Source of the DNA: Eubacteriales Family XIII. Incertae Sedis bacterium
Lineage (GTDB): Bacteria; Bacillota; Clostridia; Peptostreptococcales; Anaerovoracaceae
Length of the DNA stretch: 35,927 bases
Assembly (NCBI GenBank): GCA_031261525.1
Contig: JAISJM010000061.1
Location: forward strand, 1 to 35,927
Reading direction: 5' to 3'
Shown: positions 26,111-34,970 of the stretch, one piece after another
How the letters are laid out: every line of letters begins with the position of its first letter
Position numbering within the stretch: the first letter of the stretch is position 1
Notes under the pieces: model-generated
Told to the model about the DNA's origin: nothing
What the model saw: only the letters and a program-made list of their open reading frames with translations
Database searches by the model: none
Program-made: the position numbers and the translations under genes

Positions 26111-27451
26111 ATGAGTTTTCCAAAAGATTTTGTATGGGGCAGCGCCACTGCGTCATACCAGATAGAAGGTGGTTATGAAAATGGCGAACGAGGACGCACC
26201 GTTTGGGACGATTTTTGTGACAGGCCTGGCACGATTTTAGATGGCAGCAACGGTAGTGTTGCCTGCGATCATTATCACCGATACAAAGAAGATGTCCAGC
26301 ACATCAAGGATATCGGTTTTGGCGCATACCGATTGTCGATTGCGTGGGCAAGACTTCTTCCAGAAGGCACAGGCAAGATTAATGAAGATGGCGTCAGATT
26401 TTACAATAATCTCATCGATGAACTTCTAGAAAAAGGCATCACACCGTACATCACATTGTTTCACTGGGATCTTCCTTATGAATTATTTTCCAAAGGTGGC
26501 TGGCAGAATCCCGAATGCGTTGAATGGTTTGCCGAGTATACAGAATTGGTTGCAAAACTATATGGCGATAGGGTAAAGCATTTCTTCACATTCAATGAGC
26601 CGCAGTGTTTCATCGGTTTGGCGCATGTACTCGGCATTCACGCGCCTGGCAACATTATGTCCAAGCGTTCTGTATTGACGATGGCGCACAATGTGCTAAA
26701 GGCACATGGCAGATCCGTCCAAGTATTGCGGGCTCTCGTTCCTGGCGCACAGATTGGTATTGCGCCAACATCTACACCAGCATGCCCAGAGACAAATAGC
26801 GAAGCCGACATCAATGCGGCACGAGAAGCTTATTTCGATGTGCCAGAACAAGAAAATTACATGTGGTCCGTAAGTTGGTGGAGCGATCCAATTTTCTTCG
26901 GTCAGTATCCAGAAGCTGGCTTAAAGCTTTTTGAAGCAGACTTGCCAGACTTCAAAGATGAAGATTTCAAACTCATCTCCGAACCAATCGACTTCTACGG
27001 TCAAAATATCTACAACGGCTATACCATAAAGGCAGGTGCAAATGCCGCATATGAAGCAGTCAAGAGACCGCTGGGCTTTCCACGCACAGCGATCAACTGG
27101 CCTGTTGTTCCAGAGTCCCTATATTGGGGTCCAAAATTCTTATACGAACGTTATAAGAAACCAATCTTTATCACTGAAAATGGGCAGTCAGGTACGGATT
27201 TCATCTCACTAGACGGCAAAATCCACGATACAGATCGTATCGATTTTACACAGCGTTACTTAGCGGAACTCGAAAGAGGTATTGCTGATGGTACAGATGT
27301 AAAAGGATATTTTGCATGGTCACTCATTGATAATTTTGAGTGGCATTCAGGCTATACTGAACGTTTCGGACTCATCCACGTAGACTATCAGACCCAAAAA
27401 CGTACATGGAAAGACTCCGCCCACTGGATGAAGGAGTTCCTCGCGAAATAA
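26111..27451 (+). CDS. GH1 family beta-glucosidase, for non-phosphorylated beta-glucosides
   Basis: A cytosolic retaining glycosidase of 446 residues, the usual GH1 length, with AAGGAG before the ATG. MSFPKDFVWGSATASYQIEGG is the classic start. The acid/base Glu163 lies in FTFNEPQ and the nucleophile Glu356 in FITENGQ. Near the end, NFEWHSGYTERFGLIHVDYQ has the Glu-Trp pair that contacts the free glucose hydroxyls; 6-phospho-beta-glycosidases instead carry a Ser/Lys/Tyr phosphate site here. The enzyme therefore should hydrolyse free beta-glucosides such as cellobiose, which fits the ABC importer downstream. It shares an identical operator block with that importer, but has its own promoter and sits alone in its unit. 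Substrate range cannot be read from sequence. Confidence 0.95.
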   Translation: MSFPKDFVWGSATASYQIEGGYENGERGRTVWDDFCDRPGTILDGSNGSVACDHYHRYKEDVQHIKDIGFGAYRLSIAWARLLPEGTGKINEDGVRFYNNLIDELLEKGITPYITLFHWDLPYELFSKGGWQNPECVEWFAEYTELVAKLYGDRVKHFFTFNEPQCFIGLAHVLGIHAPGNIMSKRSVLTMAHNVLKAHGRSVQVLRALVPGAQIGIAPTSTPACPETNSEADINAAREAYFDVPEQENYMWSVSWWSDPIFFGQYPEAGLKLFEADLPDFKDEDFKLISEPIDFYGQNIYNGYTIKAGANAAYEAVKRPLGFPRTAINWPVVPESLYWGPKFLYERYKKPIFITENGQSGTDFISLDGKIHDTDRIDFTQRYLAELERGIADGTDVKGYFAWSLIDNFEWHSGYTERFGLIHVDYQTQKRTWKDSAHWMKEFLAK

Positions 27452-27489
27452 AGCAAGACAAGAGGATTCCACCACCACGAACCATCTCC

Positions 27490-27532
27490 GCGTAAGCGGC
27501 ACCGAGATAGCGTTGCGTCGGTCCGCTTGCGC
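27490..27532. repeat. G/C-rich hairpin after the beta-glucosidase gene
   Basis: GCGTAAGCGG (27490-27499) pairs with CCGCTTGCGC (27523-27532) with one G-U. An inner ACCGA/TCGGT (27501-27505, 27518-27522) continues the stem. No U-run follows, so it is either a stabilising 3' structure or a REP-like element rather than a standard terminator. Confidence 0.6.
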
Positions 27533-27595
27533 GAGACCCACCGTCAAGCGTGTGCATTATCACATTTATTGTGAAACGAATATTCAAAAAATCTA

Positions 27596-27624
27596 TTGAC
27601 AGCAAACTGATATAGTAGTATTCT
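27596..27624 (+). promoter_or_regulatory. promoter of the sugar importer operon
   Basis: TTGACA (27596-27601) is followed after 17 bases by TATTCT (27619-27624). The operator block begins six bases later. Confidence 0.55.
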
Positions 27625-27629
27625 AAAAA

Positions 27630-27658
27630 GCGTAATCGATTAAGTTAATCCATTAAGT
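27630..27658. promoter_or_regulatory. 29-bp LacI-type operator block, copy 2
   Basis: It is identical to 25908-25936, with TAATCGATTA at 27633-27642 and the near-palindrome after it. It lies just downstream of the importer promoter, so both units should respond to the same regulator. Confidence 0.7.
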
Positions 27659-27714
27659 AATTGGAAATGCTTAATTGCCTGAGAAAATGAGAATTGAATT
27701 GAAAGGGGTACAAA

Positions 27715-29100
27715 ATGTTAAAAGGATCAAAAAAAGCCACATTTAAAAGATGTATCGCAATGGCACTCTCACTCATGCTAGTGGTATCTGTACTAGCTGG
27801 TTGCGGGAGCAAGAAGGAAGAGTCAAGTGGAGAAAGCACGAGCAACGGCGGTAAGGTTATAAACATTTACAGCTGGAATGAGACAGTAAAAGAGACATAC
27901 GAAGCAACTTATGGTAAGACGCACCCAGATGTAAAAGTAAATTGGGTAATCACACCAACAGAAGGTAATGCTTATCAGAACAAGCTCGATCAGGATTTAC
28001 CGAATCAGGACAAGGCAAAAGCAGATGACAAGATTGACATTTTCTGCCTCGAGGCTGACTACATTCTAAAGTATGTAGATACGGAGTACACATTGGATCT
28101 TCAGAAAGACCTCGGTCTTACAGACGAAGACCTCTCTGAGCAATACGAATATACAAAGGAAGTCGCAACCGATTCCAAGGGTGCGCTAAAGGGTACATCT
28201 TATGAAGCCAACCCAGGCGTGTTCGTATATAGAAGATCCATCGCAAAGGATGTACTTGGAACAGATGATCCAGATGAAGTACAAAAAGCGTTAGAGGATT
28301 GGACAAAGTTCGGTGACGTCGCTGAGCAAGCATCGGCAAAAGGTTACAAGATGCTTTCTGGATATGATGATTCATTCCGTACATTTGGCAATAATGTAAA
28401 AGCTCCTTGGGTCAATGAAAATGACGAAATCGTTGTAGATGATGCAATTGATGAGTGGATTGACCAGACAAAGGACTTCACAGACAAAGGCTACAACAAT
28501 AAGACACAGCTTTGGTCAACAGAGTGGTCTGCAGATCAGGGTCCTGCTGGTAAAGTATTTGGTTTCTTCTATTCAACATGGGGTGTACAATTCACACTTC
28601 TTGGAAATGCGCTTGAGACACCAGTTGAAGAAGGTGGTAAGCTCGAAGTTGGTAATGGACTCTTCGGTGACTATGCAATCTGTTATGGTCCTGCTGATTA
28701 TTACTGGGGTGGTACATGGCTCGCAGCTGCAAAAGGTACTGATAATGCAGAAGAAGTTGCTGACATCTTTAGAGAGATGACAACAGATGGCGAGACAATG
28801 AAGACAATTACACAGACATTTGATAAGTTCACAAACAATAAAAAAGCGATGGAAGAGTATGCTGACAGTGGTATCACATCTGCATTCCTCGGTGGACAGA
28901 ATCACATCAAGATGTTCTTAGACGTAGCACCAAACGTATCAATGGAAAATGTATCTCCTTATGACCAAGGTATGAACGAAGCGCTACAACAGGCATTCAA
29001 GGATTACTATGATGGTAAGGTAAGCAAAGACGAAGCGTATGATAACTTCTTCGATGCAGTTATTGAGAAATATCCAAACTTATCCAGAGCAGACGGCTAA
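27715..29100 (+). CDS. sugar ABC transporter substrate-binding lipoprotein
   Basis: This is an extracytoplasmic solute-binding protein (SBP_bac_1/8 type, CUT1 class) of 461 residues, with AAAGGGG before the ATG. The type II signal peptide has a basic start, a hydrophobic core and the lipobox LAGC with Cys30 as the lipidated residue; a Ser/Glu/Gly-rich linker follows. The mature part starts VINIYSWNETVKETYEATYG and includes WTKFGDVAEQASAKGYKML and DYYWGGTWLAAAKGTDNAEEVADIFREMTT, the usual CUT1 pattern. It is first in an operon with two permeases. A stem-loop just after its stop probably keeps this gene's mRNA level above that of the permeases. The shared operator with the GH1 gene suggests a beta-glucoside ligand. 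Confidence 0.93.
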   Translation: MLKGSKKATFKRCIAMALSLMLVVSVLAGCGSKKEESSGESTSNGGKVINIYSWNETVKETYEATYGKTHPDVKVNWVITPTEGNAYQNKLDQDLPNQDKAKADDKIDIFCLEADYILKYVDTEYTLDLQKDLGLTDEDLSEQYEYTKEVATDSKGALKGTSYEANPGVFVYRRSIAKDVLGTDDPDEVQKALEDWTKFGDVAEQASAKGYKMLSGYDDSFRTFGNNVKAPWVNENDEIVVDDAIDEWIDQTKDFTDKGYNNKTQLWSTEWSADQGPAGKVFGFFYSTWGVQFTLLGNALETPVEEGGKLEVGNGLFGDYAICYGPADYYWGGTWLAAAKGTDNAEEVADIFREMTTDGETMKTITQTFDKFTNNKKAMEEYADSGITSAFLGGQNHIKMFLDVAPNVSMENVSPYDQGMNEALQQAFKDYYDGKVSKDEAYDNFFDAVIEKYPNLSRADG

Positions 29101-29141
29101 ATTTAAAGTCATAGAGCCGAAAATTTAAAGTTCCTTCATTT

Positions 29142-29172
29142 GTCATTCCCGCGTGTTCTTTGCGGGAATGAC
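29142..29172 (+). terminator. intercistronic stem-loop between binding-protein and permease genes
   Basis: GTCATTCCCGC (29142-29152) and GCGGGAATGAC (29162-29172) form a perfect 11-bp stem with a 9-base loop. No U-run follows, so it is likely an mRNA-stabilising or partially attenuating structure, common between malE-like and malF-like genes. Confidence 0.7.
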
Positions 29173-29261
29173 GACCCTACAGGGTATAAATGAAATGACA
29201 ATGCAGAATTGCAAATGGAATAGAATAAGCATATTACTACGATTAAATGAGGTAGAATATC

Positions 29262-30287
29262 ATGCAATCGCCAGAAAAGGCTGCTACAGTCAAAAATAAA
29301 ATCAACTTCGATAAGTGGGGATATATCTTTATCGCACCATTCTTTCTCGTCTACGCGATATTCTCGTTATGGCCACTTCTATCGACATTTTACAATAGTT
29401 TCTTTGAAAATTATATGGTCGGATTGGCGCAGGTTGGTCCAAAGTTTGTTGGGGTGGAAAATTACCAGACGGTATTTGGAAATCCTGATATGCTCAAATA
29501 CCTCGGCAATACGTTGATTATGTGGGTCATTGGATTTGTGCCACAGCTCGCAGTATCATTGCTATTGGCGTTTTGGTTCTCCAGTCCATTGCTTCGAATA
29601 CGAGGCAACCGCTTCTTCAAGACCGTTATGTATATGCCAAATTTAATCATGGCTGCGGCATTTTCAATGTTGTTCTTCACATTGTTTGCCGATAATGGAC
29701 CAATCAACGATATCATGATGGATATCAGCATCATTAAAGAACCGTTTAGATTCCTATCGAGCGCTTGGGCAACAAGAGGACTCGTCGGCGCGATGAACTT
29801 CCTCATGTGGTTCGGCAACACGACAATCCTGCTCATGGCAGCGATGATGGGCATCGACCCCGGTCTATATGAAGCGGCATCGATTGATGGCGCGACATCG
29901 GGACAGGTATTTAGACAGATTACATTGCCACTGATTAGACCAATCATGCTTTACGTATTCATCACATCGATGATTGGTGGTATTCAGATGTTCGATATTC
30001 CACAGATTTTGACAAATGGCAAAGGTGGACCCGCCCGAACCGCTATGACACTCGTCATGTTCCTCAATAGACATCTGTATAGCAAGAACTATGGACTTGC
30101 AGGTGCCGTCTCCGTTGTGCTCTTTGCATTGGCACTCATCCTAAGTATCATCGTATTCAAATTCATGTACAGCGATCGGGATGGTAAAAAAGCGAAAGCG
30201 AAAGAAAAAGCAGCTGCCAAGGCAAAAGCTGAAGCCGCCGCACTGGAACAAGCTGAGGTACTAGCGCAAGAAGGAGGTCCAAGATGA
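29262..30287 (+). CDS. sugar ABC transporter permease, MalF/UgpA type
   Basis: A membrane subunit of the importer, 341 residues with six hydrophobic helices (first: YIFIAPFFLVYAIFSLWPLL). The cytoplasmic EAA loop that docks the ATPase reads EAASIDGATSGQVFRQITLPLIRP. NSFFENY and GVENYQTVFGNPD follow the first helix as in the family. The C-terminus beyond the last helix is an unusual Lys/Ala/Glu-rich tail of about 40 residues (KKAKAKEKAAAKAKAEAAA), probably helical. The stop overlaps the next start by four bases. No ATP-binding subunit is encoded nearby, so a shared MsmX-type ATPase encoded elsewhere is likely. Confidence 0.95.
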   Translation: MQSPEKAATVKNKINFDKWGYIFIAPFFLVYAIFSLWPLLSTFYNSFFENYMVGLAQVGPKFVGVENYQTVFGNPDMLKYLGNTLIMWVIGFVPQLAVSLLLAFWFSSPLLRIRGNRFFKTVMYMPNLIMAAAFSMLFFTLFADNGPINDIMMDISIIKEPFRFLSSAWATRGLVGAMNFLMWFGNTTILLMAAMMGIDPGLYEAASIDGATSGQVFRQITLPLIRPIMLYVFITSMIGGIQMFDIPQILTNGKGGPARTAMTLVMFLNRHLYSKNYGLAGAVSVVLFALALILSIIVFKFMYSDRDGKKAKAKEKAAAKAKAEAAALEQAEVLAQEGGPR

Positions 30288-31123
30288 CTGCGAAAATAGA
30301 CGGCAAAAGAATATTAATCTATGTCGTATTGATTCTCTTCACCGTATTGTGCCTAGCGCCATTCTTCATGTTGATTATCAATGCAACCCATTCCCATCCA
30401 GATATCCAGAAAGGGTTTTCTGCGCTACCTGGAAAAGCACTATGGAACAACTTAAATCATGTACTACATAATGACAATTTGCCTGTCATTACAGGTCTTG
30501 TCAACAGTATGATCGTATCTGTATGTACCGCCGCACTTTCTGTGTATTTTTCAGCACTTACAGCATATGGCATACATGTATATAATTTCAAATATAAGAC
30601 ACAGGTATTTTCATTCATTTTGTTGATTATGCTTGTACCTTCTCAGATATCTGCGCTTGGTTTTATCAGAGAAATGATGGCATTTGGACTTATGGATTCG
30701 TTCATTCCACTGATTATTCCTGCGGTTGCAACACCTGCGACAGTATTCTTCATGAAGCAATATCTGGAGAGTACGCTGTCGCTTGAAATTGTCGAGGCAT
30801 CGAGAATTGATGGTGCTGGCGAATTTAGGACGTATAACAGTATCATCATACCGCTCATGAAGCCGGCATTTGCCGTTCAGGGAATCTTCTCTTTCGTGTA
30901 TTCATGGAACAATTATTTCTTGCCTTCTCTCTTGCTTGAGTCGAAGAGCATGAAGACTTTGCCAATTTTGATTGCGCAGCTCCGATCCGCGGACTTCTTG
31001 AAGTTCGATATGGGACAGATTTATATGCTGATTACGCTCGCAATCTTGCCTACGGTTATCGTGTATATATTGCTATCGAAGAATATCGTCGGCGGTATCG
31101 CGCTTGGCGGTGTCAAAGGTTAA
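30284..31123 (+). CDS. sugar ABC transporter permease, MalG type
   Basis: The second membrane subunit, 279 residues, with six helices. The EAA loop is EASRIDGAGEFRTYNSIIIPLMKP, and LLIMLVPSQISALGFIREM matches the family. AAGGAGG lies nine bases before the ATG, within the end of the MalF-type gene, and the four-base overlap indicates coupled translation. NYFLPSLLLESKSMKTLPILIAQL is typical of the region before the last helix. It forms the heterodimeric channel with the preceding permease. Confidence 0.95.
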   Translation: MTAKIDGKRILIYVVLILFTVLCLAPFFMLIINATHSHPDIQKGFSALPGKALWNNLNHVLHNDNLPVITGLVNSMIVSVCTAALSVYFSALTAYGIHVYNFKYKTQVFSFILLIMLVPSQISALGFIREMMAFGLMDSFIPLIIPAVATPATVFFMKQYLESTLSLEIVEASRIDGAGEFRTYNSIIIPLMKPAFAVQGIFSFVYSWNNYFLPSLLLESKSMKTLPILIAQLRSADFLKFDMGQIYMLITLAILPTVIVYILLSKNIVGGIALGGVKG

Positions 31124-31142
31124 AAGAGGATGTAGTTTATTT

Positions 31143-31182
31143 CGAGAGCGACCACATGTGCACTTTGCTGGGGTCGCTCTCG
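31143..31182 (+). terminator. hairpin after the permease genes
   Basis: CGAGAGCGACC (31143-31153) and GGTCGCTCTCG (31172-31182) form a perfect 11-bp stem with an 18-base loop, followed by CTTTATGATTTG. The tail is only weakly U-rich, so readthrough into the next gene is likely. Part of the right arm recurs just after (GCTCGCTCTCGAA). Confidence 0.6.
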
Positions 31183-31255
31183 CTTTATGATTTGTGCTCG
31201 CTCTCGAACCTAAGATATAGCTATTAAGAGAAATAAATAGGAATGGAAACTAAAA

Positions 31256-32092
31256 ATGAGTATACGGATTGCTTTATATGATGCAAATGACGCATTAAAG
31301 AGTGGTAAAAATGACTACGAGGATTTTACGCGTCCTACCGCTGGCGATGGTGATGATTTCGCATATATCGCTTCGCAGGAAATCCAATATGCAGTCGGTG
31401 ATTATTTCAAAATCACGACGGATCAGCCTGGCCGATATGTTGTTGCAAAGCTCGACGAGACGTTAAGCGAGACGCTCGTCTATATCAAAGGCACCGAATG
31501 GAAGTTTGAGTTGCCACTCGCTGAAAACTGGACGGAGGCAATATCTGACATTGCATTTAAGAGCAAGCGACATTATGTGTCTGTGCGATATGCAAAGGAT
31601 TTTGAGATTCTTGCATACCGCAATTTGTCCTATAATCCACATGATTTAAAGGATGAAAATGGCGCTTATCCGCATGCGTCTGCCAATGTCGAGACGCGAA
31701 ATGATGCGACTTTTTTCGCTTGCAACGTTCTGGATGGCATTTATGCAAACAAAAGTCATGGATCCTATCCTTATCATTCGTGGGGCGTAAACATGGAAGT
31801 GAATGCCGAGCTCGTGATTGATTTTGGGCGTGATGTTGAAGTAGACGCTGCCGAGATTACAATTCGCGCGGATTTCCCGCATGATAGCTATTGGACCGAT
31901 GTAACAATCGAGTTCTCTGACGGCAGTTCTGAGACATTTGCGCTTGAAAAGGTGGATGGTCCACAGGCATTTTCGTTTGCAAAGCATGTTGCGAGTAGTC
32001 TTACGTTTAAAAAGCTTCATAAGGCTGATGATGCATCGCCATTCCCAGCACTAACTCAACTTTCCATCTTTGGTAAAAATGTAAAATATTAA
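31256..32092 (+). CDS. hypothetical beta-sandwich protein, possible galactose-binding-like C-terminal domain
   Basis: The 278-residue protein has no signal peptide or membrane helix, so it should be cytosolic. I do not recognise the N-terminal part, which has alternating beta-strand-like segments (YFKITTDQPGRYVVAKLDE, TLVYIKGTEWKFELPL). The C-terminal 120 residues look like a discoidin/F5/8-type galactose-binding fold: a start at NVLDGIYANKSHGSYPYHSWGVN, then LVIDFGRDVEVDAAEITIRADFP, SYWTDVTIEFSDGS, and a final LTQLSIFG strand. Its place right after the importer operon, with only a leaky hairpin between, suggests a role in handling the imported sugar, perhaps carbohydrate binding. An AGGAATGG ribosome-binding site precedes the ATG. 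Confidence in the gene is high, in the fold moderate. Confidence 0.75.
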   Translation: MSIRIALYDANDALKSGKNDYEDFTRPTAGDGDDFAYIASQEIQYAVGDYFKITTDQPGRYVVAKLDETLSETLVYIKGTEWKFELPLAENWTEAISDIAFKSKRHYVSVRYAKDFEILAYRNLSYNPHDLKDENGAYPHASANVETRNDATFFACNVLDGIYANKSHGSYPYHSWGVNMEVNAELVIDFGRDVEVDAAEITIRADFPHDSYWTDVTIEFSDGSSETFALEKVDGPQAFSFAKHVASSLTFKKLHKADDASPFPALTQLSIFGKNVKY

Positions 32093-32154
32093 ACCGTTAC
32101 CAGTCCACCTTCTATTTTGTATTATCCCTATTTTTCCTTTATATTTTCCTACAA

Positions 32155-32202
32155 AACGGCAAACACGCCTTGTGAAACAATTCACGAGGCGTGTTTGCCG
32201 TT
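32155..32202 (+). terminator. strong hairpin ending the importer region
   Basis: Two 22-base arms, 32155-32176 and 32181-32202, pair with a single T-G and a 4-base ACAA loop. On the plus strand the tail (ATGATGCTT) is poor in U, whereas on the minus strand TTTTGTAGGAAAA follows. It probably still acts as a barrier between the two units. Confidence 0.65.
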
Positions 32203-32362
32203 ATGATGCTTATCAATTCAGATGGTTCGTTACATTCCGTTGACGTATTTGTCTCAAAATACATATTACTGCAAAAAAGAGTACAATTTAGGGTAGAATT
32301 ATAGAATAGTATGATATGTTAAAAAATTAACATTTTAAAGCGTAGCAGATTGAGTGATAACG

Positions 32363-33862
32363 ATGAAAATTAGGAATCAGGATGTAAAATATCTTGCAAC
32401 GATTGCAATTATCTCCGTGCTGGCGTTGGTACTCGGATGCTTACTTACTTTTGATCTTGGTGCGTTGGGCAATATCGTCGTCTGCATCGTCGGCGTGCTC
32501 GCGATTGGGACGATTCTTTTTTCCGTATCCAATGTACTGAAAAAGCTTCGTAGCGATGCGTACGTGATTGAAGAATTCATTGCACTTGCATCCGCAGGAC
32601 ATCTGGACAAAAGGATTGATGCGCCCGATACAAATGCATTTTACAGCATGACTTATGACCTCAATACGATGATGGAAAATTTCGACCAGATGAGTAAATC
32701 GAAAAGTGATTTTTTGTCTAGTATGAGTCATGAGATTCGCACGCCGATGAATGCAATCGTTGGTATGTCGCAACTTGCGCGCATGAGCGGCGATCCTGTG
32801 AAGATGGAAGAGTGCATCAATAAAATCGAAGAAAATTCGACACATCTACTTGGCATTATCAATGATATCTTGGACTTTTCGAAGATAGAAGCGGGGAAAC
32901 TGATCCTCGACGAACAGCTCTTCTCGTTGCGCCGCGATATCGATTTTGTTGTGGACATGTTCTATGACAAAGCGAAAGCGAAGGGGATACACTTCTCCGT
33001 CGATATCACAAATGTGAAGAACGATGGCATTGTCACAGATTCCTTGAGGCTGAATCAAGTGCTCATCAATCTACTGAGCAACGCGATAAAGTTCACAAAT
33101 AAAGATGGGCATGTGGATTTGACAATTCGGGAGATATTTACCATGAAAGGTGAAAGTGTCTACAGCTTTTCTGTTGAGGACACGGGTATTGGTATCACGA
33201 TTGAGCAAGCATCTCGCCTATTTACGCCATTTGCGCAAGCGGACTCTAGCACGACGAAGCATTATGGTGGTACGGGTCTTGGCTTGGTCATCTCGAAAAA
33301 CATTGTCGAAATCATGGGCGGCGAGATTGAACTGGACAGCAGACCAGGCATTGGTAGTACTTTTAGTTTCACGATTCGCACCCAATCGCAAGAGGCGGTA
33401 CCGAGCTCCATTTCGTCGGCAACGGACATTCAATCACCTGATTTGACGCAGGCTCATCTGCTCATTGTCGATGATGTCGAGATTAATCGCGAGATTGCTT
33501 GTGCGATGCTCGAGAGCACTGGCGCGCAGCTGGACACCGCTCGAGACGGTCAAGAGGCGTTCGATTTATATCTAAACTCGCCAACTTATTACTATGATTT
33601 AATTCTCATGGACATGCAAATGCCAGACGTTGACGGCTGTGAGGCAACGGAGCTCATCCGTGGATGCGGCAGGCTCGATGCAAAAACAATCAAGATTGTT
33701 GCAATGACTGCAAATGTCATGAAAGAAGATATCCAAAAAGCTTACGATTCGGGCATGGACAATTATATCAGCAAGCCAATCGATTTTACAACCGCTTATC
33801 ATGTGATTTCCGAGATGTTACAACAACAAAAACAAATGAAAAAACAGGAGCAAATGGCATGA
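32363..33862 (+). CDS. membrane-bound hybrid histidine kinase with receiver domain
   Basis: A phosphorelay sensor of 499 residues from the ATG at 32363; a GTG at 32354 is an alternative. Two adjacent hydrophobic helices (about residues 9-55) have almost no loop between them, so there is no large external sensor. A HAMP-like linker follows. The kinase core is complete: HisKA with His123 in MSHEIRTPMNAIVGM, then N-box NQVLINLLSNAIKFTN, G1 EDTGIGI and G2 GGTGLGLVISKNIVEIMGG. The C-terminal receiver has LLIVDDVEINREI, phospho-acceptor Asp417 in LILMDMQMPDVDG, and the conserved Lys in NYISKPID. The gene overlaps the GGDEF gene by four bases (ATGA). Signal flow from the kinase to cyclic di-GMP synthesis is plausible, but the downstream protein has no receiver of its own. 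Confidence 0.94.
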   Translation: MKIRNQDVKYLATIAIISVLALVLGCLLTFDLGALGNIVVCIVGVLAIGTILFSVSNVLKKLRSDAYVIEEFIALASAGHLDKRIDAPDTNAFYSMTYDLNTMMENFDQMSKSKSDFLSSMSHEIRTPMNAIVGMSQLARMSGDPVKMEECINKIEENSTHLLGIINDILDFSKIEAGKLILDEQLFSLRRDIDFVVDMFYDKAKAKGIHFSVDITNVKNDGIVTDSLRLNQVLINLLSNAIKFTNKDGHVDLTIREIFTMKGESVYSFSVEDTGIGITIEQASRLFTPFAQADSSTTKHYGGTGLGLVISKNIVEIMGGEIELDSRPGIGSTFSFTIRTQSQEAVPSSISSATDIQSPDLTQAHLLIVDDVEINREIACAMLESTGAQLDTARDGQEAFDLYLNSPTYYYDLILMDMQMPDVDGCEATELIRGCGRLDAKTIKIVAMTANVMKEDIQKAYDSGMDNYISKPIDFTTAYHVISEMLQQQKQMKKQEQMA

Positions 33863-34959
33863 AAAAAATAAAGGAGAAAAAAGAATACATTATCATCATT
33901 ATAAGTATCATCTTATTCATTGGTGTCAGTGTTTTGTCATTTACCTCAATCAAACAATTGCAAGGCAATGCGCGCGTTGTCAATTTTGATGGTATCGTAC
34001 GTGGCGCTACCCAAAAGCTCATGAAAGAAGAAATCATGGATGCTTATAATAAGGATGGGGATACCGATTACACCGACGACAAATTGATTGCGCGTCTTGA
34101 CTCGATTATCAACGAATTGAAGACGGGCAAACCGATTCCAGGTGCCGAGGATAACAAGCTCATCGTCTTGCAGGATTCCGCGCACAAAGCATTGATCGAA
34201 GAGGTTTCCTTGTCATGGGCAAGTCTGAAAGATGAGCTTTACAATGTACGGGGCGGTGCAGATCCGCATTCATTATTTGAGATGAGCCAAGACTATTTTG
34301 TGCTTGTCAATGACACGGTATTTGCGGCGGAGGCGTTCTCGGAGAAGCAGGTTACGCGTACGACAAGTATGATTATCATCGTAAATGTCGTCATTATTTT
34401 ATTCATCTTATTTGCAATCTTTATGATCTATCGCGGGCAGGTATCTCAGCGTAAAGCCGATGCACTTGGATTGATTGCCTATGTAGACGTTCTGACAAAG
34501 ATGAACAATCGCGCAAGCTGTGAGCGAAAGATTGATAGCTTGAAAGACGCACCATCATCAAAAGATTTGGCAGTCTTGATGTTTGATATGAACAACCTAA
34601 AACTGACAAATGATTTCCTCGGACATCAAGGTGGCGATATTCTGATTACAAAATTTGCACATATACTGATGGAATCTGCGGCAAAATTTGGTTTTATTGG
34701 CAGATATGGTGGCGACGAATTCCTTGCCATTTTCGAAGATAGCAATCTAAACGATGTCAAAGGTTTCTTGGATTTGGTTCGTACGGGGACAAGAGCCTAC
34801 AATTCCGTCAAAGTCAACGATATCGAGAAAATCAGCTTCTCCGTCGGACACATCATTGCCAACCAAAAAGACACAAGCATCGATGAGATGATTTACGAAG
34901 CCGACCGCCAGATGTATGCGAATAAGCGCAAGATGAAGACGAACGGTGCTTTGTGGTAG
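33859..34959 (+). CDS. membrane diguanylate cyclase (GGDEF)
   Basis: The true start is the ATG at 33859, eight bases after GGAG and overlapping the kinase stop; upstream frame is the kinase gene in another frame. The 366-residue protein has helix 1 (about 10-31), an external domain of about 145 residues that begins VVNFDGIVRGATQKLMKEEI, as in other clostridial sensor cyclases, helix 2 (TSMIIIVNVVIILFILFAIFMIY), and a C-terminal GGDEF domain. The active-site loop is intact, GRYGGDEFLAIF (GGDEF at residues 284-288), with the substrate Asp/Asn in MFDMNNLKLTND. The RxxD inhibitory site is not present at its usual place before the loop (ESAAKFGFIG), so product inhibition may be missing. It makes cyclic di-GMP, probably in response to an external signal. 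Confidence 0.93.
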   Translation: MKKIKEKKEYIIIIISIILFIGVSVLSFTSIKQLQGNARVVNFDGIVRGATQKLMKEEIMDAYNKDGDTDYTDDKLIARLDSIINELKTGKPIPGAEDNKLIVLQDSAHKALIEEVSLSWASLKDELYNVRGGADPHSLFEMSQDYFVLVNDTVFAAEAFSEKQVTRTTSMIIIVNVVIILFILFAIFMIYRGQVSQRKADALGLIAYVDVLTKMNNRASCERKIDSLKDAPSSKDLAVLMFDMNNLKLTNDFLGHQGGDILITKFAHILMESAAKFGFIGRYGGDEFLAIFEDSNLNDVKGFLDLVRTGTRAYNSVKVNDIEKISFSVGHIIANQKDTSIDEMIYEADRQMYANKRKMKTNGALW

Positions 34960-34970
34960 GGCTTTGTACA

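Noticed and set aside
24440..31123. An ATP-binding (MsmX-like) subunit for the importer within the locus
   Set aside because: No Walker A/LSGGQ protein is encoded between the regulator and the permeases.
33664..33858. Extension of the diguanylate cyclase frame upstream by 65 codons
   Set aside because: This part overlaps the kinase receiver in another frame, and the ATG at 33859 has a ribosome-binding site and a signal-anchor helix right after it.
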